A DNA stretch of 64,000 bases from Dactylis glomerata (Eukaryota; Streptophyta; Magnoliopsida; Poales; Poaceae): assembly GCA_007115705.1 (NCBI GenBank), contig QXEO01000546.1:5606124-5670123 (forward strand). The letters are read 5' to 3'. The position numbers were made by a program, and so were the translations under genes. Below, piece by piece: positions 56,881-64,000 of the stretch. How positions within the stretch are numbered: the first letter of the stretch is position 1; each line of letters starts with the position of its first letter. Under the pieces are notes generated by a model, which saw only the letters and a program-made list of their open reading frames with translations, had not been told where the DNA came from and ran no database searches.

Positions 56881-58562
56881 TGAAAGGAATATGCCCGAGA
56901 GGCAATAATAAAGTTGTTATTATATTATTCCGTGTTCATAATAGATGTTTATTTTTCATGCTAGAATTGTATTAATCGGAAACATTAATACTTGTGTGAT
57001 TAATAAACTAAAAGGGTTCCTAGTAAAGCCTCTCTTTTATACTAGCTCGTTTATTAACTGATGATCAAGGTTTCCTGATCATGAACATTGGATGTTGTTA
57101 ATAACGGGGTCATATCATTAGAGGAATGATGTGATGAACACACACACCCACAGTACGAATAGCAATACGATCAAGTCATCAAGTTCATTGCTATATCAAA
57201 CTCATGCGAAGTAGTTCTAATCCTTAGACCATGAGATCATGTTAATCACTGATACCGGAAGGGTACTTTGATGATATCAAACGTCACACCGTAATAGGGT
57301 GATTATAAAGGTTGATTTGGGTACTCTGAAAGTATTAGTTGAGGCTCATGGATCAAGAGTGGGATTTGTCCATCCGGATGACGGAAAGATATTCTCTGGG
57401 CCCTTCTCGGTGATATTGCATTGGAATCGCTTGCAAGCATGTGACTAGGTCACAGGAATGCATTATCACGGAACGAGTAAAGAGACTTGTCGGGAACGAG
57501 ATCGAACTAGGTATGGTTGATACCAAATGATCGGATCTCGGACAAGTAATAATATCGCGAGACAAAAGGAATTAACTATGTTCGTTACCGGTTCACACGA
57601 TCACTAGTTCATCGTTGAGTAAGTGGGAGTCATCATGGATTTCCAGATCCCGCTGTTGATTATTGATCGGAGAGGAGTCTCGATCATGTCCACGTTATTC
57701 ACGAACCGTAGGGTGACACACTTAAGGCTCGTCGTCATTTTTTTTGAGTGGATACGATACTCCGATCGAATTACAGGACAGCATAAGGGTTGTTTCAGAA
57801 AAGCACCGAAACTGTTTCGGGATATCGAAATAACTCAAGGGTGTATTTGTTAATGTTTGTTAATTGAATGAATTAACAAATATTAAAGAAATAAAAATGT
57901 TTTATTAAATCAATAAGTGTGAATTTTAATTGGCATGAATGTCATGCATTAAAATGGGGGTTACCTCATGTTGATGAGGGATTAATCTCCATAAAGGGAA
58001 TAAAGAGGGGAAATGAAGAGGAGGGGAGGCCCTTGGCCGGCCAGCCCCTTGGCTGCCCTCCTCCTCTATATAACCCCCCCCCTCTCTCTCCCTTGGACAC
58101 ACACTTCTTGATCCTCCCTCCTTTGCATAGTTGCTGCCCACTTTCCGTCTTGGCTTAGCGAAGCACTGCCGGAATAGTAGTTCGTAGTTCACACACTTGG
58201 AGAAGTGTGTGGAGGAGTGTCCGGCGGATCCCTTCTTCCGCTGCCCCGCTGGACCGAGGGCGTGGAGGAGTCGACGTCGAGCTGCACGTGTGTGCGAGTA
58301 CGGGGGCGCTGCCACTTGTGGCGCCGACTACACGATCTTGTGATCGTCAAGTGAACCACAACGTCGACTACATCAAGTGAACAACTACGTCGACTACGTG
58401 CGTCTTCACCAACTCTCCATCGTCAACGTTTGTGCGGGAACGTAATCCCCGCTCACGGTCGTCGAGGGTGAGTATCCGTTGCTACCATCTCGTAGAGTTT
58501 CTTGGCCAGTTTATGCGTTCATGCGTAGGAAAATTTTTGTTTTCTATGCTACGAACCCATCA
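56881..58562 (+). repeat. 3' LTR of the Copia element
   Basis: 1682 bp. Longer than the 5' LTR by 2 bp in the C-run near 58075. Confidence 0.95.
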
Positions 58563-59686
58563 AGCACATGAAAATTTTCTTGGAATTTATAGTGGACTCT
58601 TTGGAAAAACTTTGGTTTTTGGGAGTTGGATGCACGAGTAGAGCTCATACTCAGTACAGATGAAGGCTATCAAAAGACTAGGAGTGACCAACTAAGAGAG
58701 CAATAACGGCCATAATCATGCGTAGCGACAAAACATTATTAACTAAAGCATAAAGTGATATCACAAGTCAAAACCCAAATGATCATATAGGCTTGAGGCG
58801 ACTGGTTTGAAGTCAAAACATGGTGTGAGCATGCGCCAAGTCAACCCAAATAAAGCATCAAAGGAGAATACCACAATATTATGCATGATCCTTTCAAAGG
58901 CACATTAAGCACTCTCAGTCATTTGAGACAAGTCATGCTACAACAATAACTACTAAGCAGATAATCAAAATACTATCTAGCATGACATGCTAAAGTCTAA
59001 GCAACAGTCTAAACAAGCTCCCTTTTGCATCACTATAAGTTTACTCTTTTCCAACACCAATCAACCTATTTGAAACAACTCTTAAGGATAAAAAGCAACA
59101 AAGACCAGAGGTCTAAACACACCTAGCTACAAAGAACTAACAAGTTCTGAACAAAAATAAAGGCAAAAAACAAAAGCTAAACGCAATACTAGAAAAAGAG
59201 AACACTCGTAGAACGATAAGAGTGAAAACTAGAGTGTTCTAGACAATAAAAACAGAGTATGTCTTCTCCAAAAGAAATATGCTGGGGTCAAAACATTTAT
59301 TGCAGCAAACAAAACAAAATAAAAATGAAAGCAAAAATAAAGACGCTCCAAGAAAAACACATAGCATATGAAGCAATAAAAATATAGTGTCTTGAAAGAT
59401 GACCTGATATTTTTGTTGATGAAGAAGAGGGTTCCTTGGGGCATCCCCAAGCTTTGATGCTTGTACTTCTTGGATAATTCTTGGGGTGACATGGGCATCC
59501 CCAAGCTTGAGCTTTTGTCCATACTTCATCTCATTTCATCATTCTCCTTTCCCTACACTTGAAAACTTCATTCATACAAAACTTACACAATTCTCATTAG
59601 CAACTTTAGTGTATGCAAGATAGTAGATCCACTTTTGGTTTAGTTTCAACTCAAGTACAATACATATGATACTACAGCAGGGCGGG

Positions 59687-60528
59687 CAGCAGAAGACCAC
59701 AGGTGGAGGAGGTGAGAAGGGCGAGAGAGGCGACCATGGCGATCTAAGGGCTTCCTTCCCTTCCCTCCCCGTGGGCGGCTGCCTGCCGGTGGGCATGGCC
59801 TCCTCCTCCTTGGTGCAATGTTGGCGTGTCACTTTCTGGGCTTCTTTTGATTCCATTTTCTCAAGATCTCATGCTGGATTCTTGGTTCTGAAAAATCAAG
59901 ATGCTAGCATCCTCCTTCTGTCCAAAGAGGAAAGATTGGTGGATCGCATTCGTGCTGAAGATGGGGAGATTATTCAATCTGGTATGATCATCTCCTTTCC
60001 CTGCCATTGTGCGCATGTTGGTGAAGAGATTCTCTTGGATGACCAGCCTGTTTTAGCTCCTTCTTTGGCTCCTGGTTTAAATTATTTGGGTGCTGGACCA
60101 AAGACCCTTTTTCTACTAGTGTCTTGAATCTTTTTGAGGGAAAAGAGAGAGAAGATCTATATTTACATTTTCACCAATCACTTTCTCCTCTTTGTGAGGG
60201 AAACCTATTGGATCTAGATCTTGGAGTTCTTTGTGATTTCCTCTTTTGTTCTTCCTCTCATATCTCTCCATAGCATTAGTTGCTTTGGTAGGATTTGAGT
60301 GTGAAGGACTTGAGCACTTGTGTTCTTGCCATTGCATCGGTTGCATCGGTTTGAGTTCTCCTCGGAGATTTCATGGAAGTGAAAGCAAGAAGATTACTTC
60401 CTCTTGGGTTCTTGGAACCCTAGACGGCTTAGTGGATTTCTTGGGGAGCTCCAATTAGGTTGTGGAGATCTTTCCAAGCTTTATGGTGCCTCCGTGGCGA
60501 TTATTGGGAGCCTTCAATTGAGTTGTGG
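59687..60528. other. Unassigned DNA with an open frame, between elements C and E
   Basis: A plus-strand frame is open to 60127. Its first ATG (59666) lies in element C, so Met codons near 59794 are more natural. The product (VQCWRVTFWASFDSIFSRSH, then LLLSKEERLVDRIRAEDGEI) has no domain I recognise. The rest (60128-60528) is a T-rich segment with paired TTGCATCGGTTGCATCGGTT and AGGTTGTGGAGATC, a style common in Triticeae repeats. It could be a LINE 5' region or gene-derived; I cannot decide. Confidence 0.3.
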
Positions 60529-62340
60529 TGTCATGTCCCGAGACCCGGCCCGGTAGAATGACAGCCGCCGCGCGCCTATAGACTCGAAAGTCTATACACA
60601 CGCAAGGCTAAGAAGCAGATACAAATCAGCACAGTGGATCGAGAAGCTCATCTATTCATTTTACAAGTTTAATCTACATTTAGATCAAGAAATACAACTA
60701 AGTTCTCTAACGCTTCCCAACCTGCTTCCGCTGCGTCACTCTGAAAACATCGACTGCATCCAAAAACATAAGGGGAGCTAGGGTGAGTATAAAATATACT
60801 CAGCAAGTAGAACAACAAGACACTAGATGATCAAAGTATTAACTGGAATCAAAGGAGATTAACAACACGAAAATGAATACGGTGACAATGTCAGAGATAA
60901 ACAATGGAATAACTGAAATGGAATAGTACTTGGCATCACACATGACAGCAAGCATTCCCTACCCGGGAGTCACAGGGGTGAATATTCACGCTTTTACGCT
61001 CTGCAGAGGGGTACTCCGACATCGACAGTCTCGACTAACTCCACACGGGCATTAGCCGAGCAGTGCTCTTTTACCCGCTAAGACCCGAACACCTAAACCT
61101 ACTGATGTCGATCGCTCCTACGGATCCATCATCGACACGTTCCCGAACAGGGCCGTCCCTAGCGGAGAACACAGACAGTCCCATACCTGAACTGTGACCG
61201 GTACAATACGTTTACCGTCGTGATACCAATACTAAGGATCAATGTATAGAGATATATCAAGACAATCAATATTTGACATGAAACTAAATGAACCAGGTGA
61301 TGGCTCAACCGAGCCATGCTGATTGCATCCAAGATAAGAGGACACCGTGTCTCTCCCATAGCCACAATGACCACAGATCAATCAACAGATCACAAGATTT
61401 CAACACATATGAACTATCAGAACAATATGTCTCCCTCTCAAGTGGCAATGATCAATAAAGCTAGTAAATAACAGATCACAGTGAAATAGAAGGATTATCA
61501 AAGGAGTATCAACGGAGTAGTACATGGAAAGGAGAAAAGTACTACTTGCATGATTCAGAGATCAGGGGATCGGAGCTGTCTACTTGCCTGGATTAGCTAG
61601 ATCATAAATCAAGTGAGAAATATTTCAGCCGATTGATGAACCACATCGCCACATGTATACTCTAATATAAGATTGACTCTTGTCTCCACCAGATCCCCTC
61701 CTCCTCTGCTTCTTCGGATCAGGTTAGTATGGATAATATGATCTGATCGATCTTCTCTACGGCGGCATCTCCCTCTGGAACTTGTATGACTGTCGGTCTC
61801 TCTCTAATTTAGCTCTCACTCTCTCGATCTATGGTTGAGGTTGTGGTGTGTGCAGACCAACTGAAGCAAGCAGTAGAGAAGGAGTGTTGTGTACACGATA
61901 CCAAGAAATATCGCTCTGCCGTCTTGCCGCCTTGAGTCTTGGCTAAAATATCTGGTCGATTACCCTACTCTGTTCTTCAAACGTTCACTGAAGGGCGAAG
62001 GCAGCTAAGAGAAGAAACGAAGACTAGCTACGTGTGATGGCATGGTTTATTATTCTCTCTCCATCTAACACGTATAAGCTGACTCATGTCTTCTTGCCAT
62101 GCACAAGCCCACGAGTAGTCGGTTGTTGCCAGCTCCCTCTAAATACAATACTAGATACTAGTACTACTAGTTGACACGTAAAATGTGGTGAGATTCGAAA
62201 TTCATTATAATTTACTCCAATACATACATGCAGATAATTAAATCAAGAATTAGACTAGGTTTAGCAAAAGTAAGATATTTTAGAAGCTAATTTTTATCTA
62301 ACTCAAATTAATTAATAGCTTAAAAATTTGGGTTGTCACA
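60529..62340 (-). repeat. 3' LTR of element E
   Basis: 1812 bp. TG/CA termini intact on this copy. Short ORFs in it are repeated in the other LTR and are not genes. Confidence 0.85.
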
Positions 62341-62920
62341 TCCTCCCCACCTTATTAGAATTTCGTCCTCGAAATTCAAAACTAAAACATTCTACTCTAG
62401 CATTTCTGTAATCTGTATCCTCCGATATACATCCCAAAAAATATTATCCAAGTTATCTTGATAAATTAACAAGAATAGAAAACAAGAGATTGGATCAATA
62501 TTTACAATGCACACAACAGAATGTATATGATCGCACGGAAAGCAAATTTTTCCTATAAGAATCTTGGTCAGAAGTAAAACTAGGAGTCTACTAATAATTT
62601 TTAAAATGCCAAAACTCTTAATTAAGAATTAATATGTATGGCAGAACATCAAAGCAACCACTTTAAGTAAGCATGCAAAGAAAAAAAAAATCATAAGTTC
62701 ACAGCAACGCACAAGTACTGCATATGTTATTATTCTAGCAGATTATGGATATAGGAAAACTAGTTTGGTTATGGCAACTTAGAAATCAAACAACCAGCAT
62801 CAAATCTTCATAATTAGTTGCATCCAACAAGAAATTATTTCTACCACTTACTAGTTGCAAACTACAACCTACCCATTTTGCCCGCGTATCCTAAACCTAG
62901 AGCTCTGATACCACTTTAAC
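62341..62920 (-). other. Internal domain of element E (580 bp)
   Basis: Holds the polypurine tract at one end and the PBS (62902-62913) at the other, with AT-rich non-coding DNA between. Seven bases (CTTTAAC) separate PBS and LTR. Confidence 0.8.
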
Positions 62921-64000
62921 GGTCACGCCCCGAGACCCGGCCCGGTAGAATGACAGCCGCCGCGCGCCTATAGACTCGAAAGTCTCTATACACACGCAAG
63001 GCTAAGAAGCAGATACAAATCAGCACAGTGGATCGAGAAGCTCATCTATTCATTTTACAAGTTTAATTTACATTTAGATCAAGAAATACAACTAAGTTCT
63101 CTAACGCTTCCCAACCCGCTTTTGCTGCGTCACTCTGAAAACATCGACTGCATCCAAAAACATAAGGGGAGCTAGGGTGAGTATAAAATATACTCAGCAA
63201 GTAGAACAACAAGACACTAGATGATCAAAGTATTAACTGGAATCAAAGGAGATTAACAACACGAAAATGAATACGGTGACAATGTTAGAGATAAACAATG
63301 GAATAACTGAAATGGAATAGTACTTGGCATCACACATGACAGCAAGCATTCCCTACCCGGGAGTCACAGGGGTGAATATTCACGCTTTTACGCTCTGCAG
63401 AGGGGTACTCCGACATCGACAGTCTCGACTAACTCCACACGGGCATTAGCTGAGCAGTGCTCTTTTACCCGCTAAAACCCGAACACCTGAACCTACTGAT
63501 GTCGATCGCTCCTACGGATCCATCATCGACACGTTCCCGAACAGGGCCGTCCCTAGCGGAGAACACAGACAGTCCCATACCTGAACTGTGACCGGTACAA
63601 TACGTTTGCCGTCGTGATACCAATACTAAGGATCAATGTATAGAGATATATCAAGACAATCAATATTTGACATGAAACTAAATGAACCAGGTGATGGCTC
63701 AACCGAGCCATGCTGATTGCATCCAAGATAAGAGGACACCGTGTCTCTCCCATAGCCACAATGACCACAGATCAATCAACAGATCACAAGATTTCAACAC
63801 ATATGAACTATCAGAACAATATGTCTCCCTCTCAAGTGGCAATGATCAATAAAGCTAGTAAATAACAGATCACAGTGAAATAGAAGGATTATCAAAGGAG
63901 TATCAACGGAGTAGTACATGGAAAGGAGAAAAGTACTACTTGCATGATTCAGAGATCAGGGGATCGGAGCTGTCTACTTGCCTGGATTAGCTAGATCATA
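62921..64000 (-). repeat. 5' LTR of element E, incomplete at window end
   Basis: Starts GGTCACGCCCC where the other copy has TGTCATGTCCC, so its terminal base has mutated. It matches 60529-61610 closely. Confidence 0.85.

Larger units (their letters stand above)
50009..58562 (+). mobile_element. Complete Copia retrotransposon, apparently autonomous and very young; TSD AGCAC
   Basis: 8554 bp with AGCAC at 50004-50008 and 58563-58567. LTRs are 50009-51688 and 56881-58562, TGAAAGGAATATGCCC to CGAACCCATCA. The initiator tRNA-Met PBS (TGGTATCAGAGCC) starts at 51690, and the polypurine tract AAGTGGGAGAC directly precedes the 3' LTR. A single gag-pol ORF spans 52864-56847. By eye the LTRs differ at about 4 positions plus a C-run length change (about 0.25%), which implies insertion within roughly 0.1 million years. 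It is nested in element C, whose sequence rejoins exactly across it. Confidence 0.96.
38829..59686 (-). mobile_element. LTR element C: truncated Athila-like gypsy element, twice interrupted
   Basis: Minus orientation. The 3' LTR is 38829-40458. The internal 3' region follows in three pieces: 40459-41255, 49808-50008 and 58568-59686. These join perfectly once elements D (TSD GAGTG) and the Copia element (TSD AGCAC) are removed, and then parallel the 3' interiors of A and B. The element breaks off at about 59686, at the position equal to CTACAGTAGTAT in A, so its 5' half and 5' LTR are gone. It is the oldest layer of this 21 kb block. The left border is near the end of the MADS pseudogene. Confidence 0.85.
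60529..64000 (-). mobile_element. LTR element E: minus-strand gypsy-like element with a tiny interior, right end off the window
   Basis: The left LTR (3' LTR) is 60529-62340, reading TGTCATGTCCCGAGACCCGG to GGGTTGTCACA on the plus strand. The second LTR starts at 62921 (GGTCACGCCCCGAGACCCGG) and runs past the window end. The polypurine tract (minus AAGGTGGGGAGGA) is at 62341-62353, and an initiator tRNA-Met-like PBS (minus TGGTATCAGAGC) at 62902-62913. Only about 580 bp lie between the LTRs, with no coding region, so the element is non-autonomous or a deletion derivative. The LTRs differ at roughly 1% over the shared 1.08 kb. Minus-strand TGTGACAACCC at the LTR start suggests a chromovirus-type gypsy; this is inference. 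Confidence 0.85.

Noticed and set aside
61159..61374. 71-codon minus ORF repeated at 63553-63768
   Set aside because: It is present because the LTR is repeated. No domain and no start context.

Overview
The window looks like intergenic DNA from a large Triticeae grass genome (wheat, Aegilops or barley type). The reasons are Stowaway MITEs with CTCCCTCCG-type termini and TA duplications, 5'-truncated plant LINEs with an RNase H tail, several related Athila-like gypsy elements with LTRs of 1.4-1.7 kb, and deep nesting of insertions. All boundaries below were read by eye from LTR ends and target-site duplications (TSDs). Genus and TE family names are inference.

Layout. (1) 1-11.5 kb: a decayed Mutator-like element (MULE) with a MuDR-type transposase C-terminus (SWIM finger, CCHC knuckle, Gly-rich tail), a GRF zinc-finger gene on the plus strand and a convergent seven-exon plant mobile domain (PMD) gene on the minus strand. 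Its transposase is split at 570/7176 by LTR element A (571-7170, TSD GTGGC). (2) 11.5-12.1 kb: a LINE 3' fragment. (3) 12.96-17.03 kb: the best candidate for a real host gene, a two-exon minus-strand six-bladed beta-propeller protein of 336 residues. Its 3.06 kb intron holds a solo LTR (13661-14552, TSD ACAGT), a MITE and a short retroposon with a 15-bp TSD. (4) 17.4-19.6 kb: a minus-strand LINE nested in a plus-strand LINE. (5) 19.9-24.6 kb: mostly unassigned low-copy DNA with a degenerate TGA-type bZIP relic. (6) 24.7-37.1 kb: one plus-strand LINE cut by a Stowaway MITE, which is cut by a minus-strand LINE, which is cut by a 3.1 kb repeat-filled LTR element (25298-28383, TSD GCCAG). The outer LINE is cut again by LTR element B (29004-35404, TSD ATAAT). 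(7) 38.0-38.8 kb: a type I (M-gamma) MADS-box pseudogene with its TATA box. (8) 38.8-59.7 kb: a truncated minus-strand gypsy element C. It is interrupted by gypsy element D (41256-49802, TSD GAGTG), which has an intact gag-protease ORF but no pol, and by a nearly pristine Copia element (50009-58562, TSD AGCAC) with a 1327-codon gag-pol ORF. (9) 60.5 kb to the end: a minus-strand LTR element E with 1.8 kb LTRs around only about 580 bp of internal DNA.

Elements A-D belong to one family group. They share the LTR start TGATACGTCTC, a tRNA-Asp-type PBS and a long, mostly non-coding 3' internal region, and none has a visible reverse transcriptase. They are therefore likely mobilised in trans. The Copia element is youngest (LTRs differ at about 4 sites in 1680 bp), and A is oldest among those dated by eye. 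The most unusual signals are a 14-bp motif, identical to the polypurine tract, that occurs three times in each complete element of this group; a conserved hydrophobic ORF next to two of those copies; and the 23-bp and 67-bp tandem arrays inside the 3.1 kb element.
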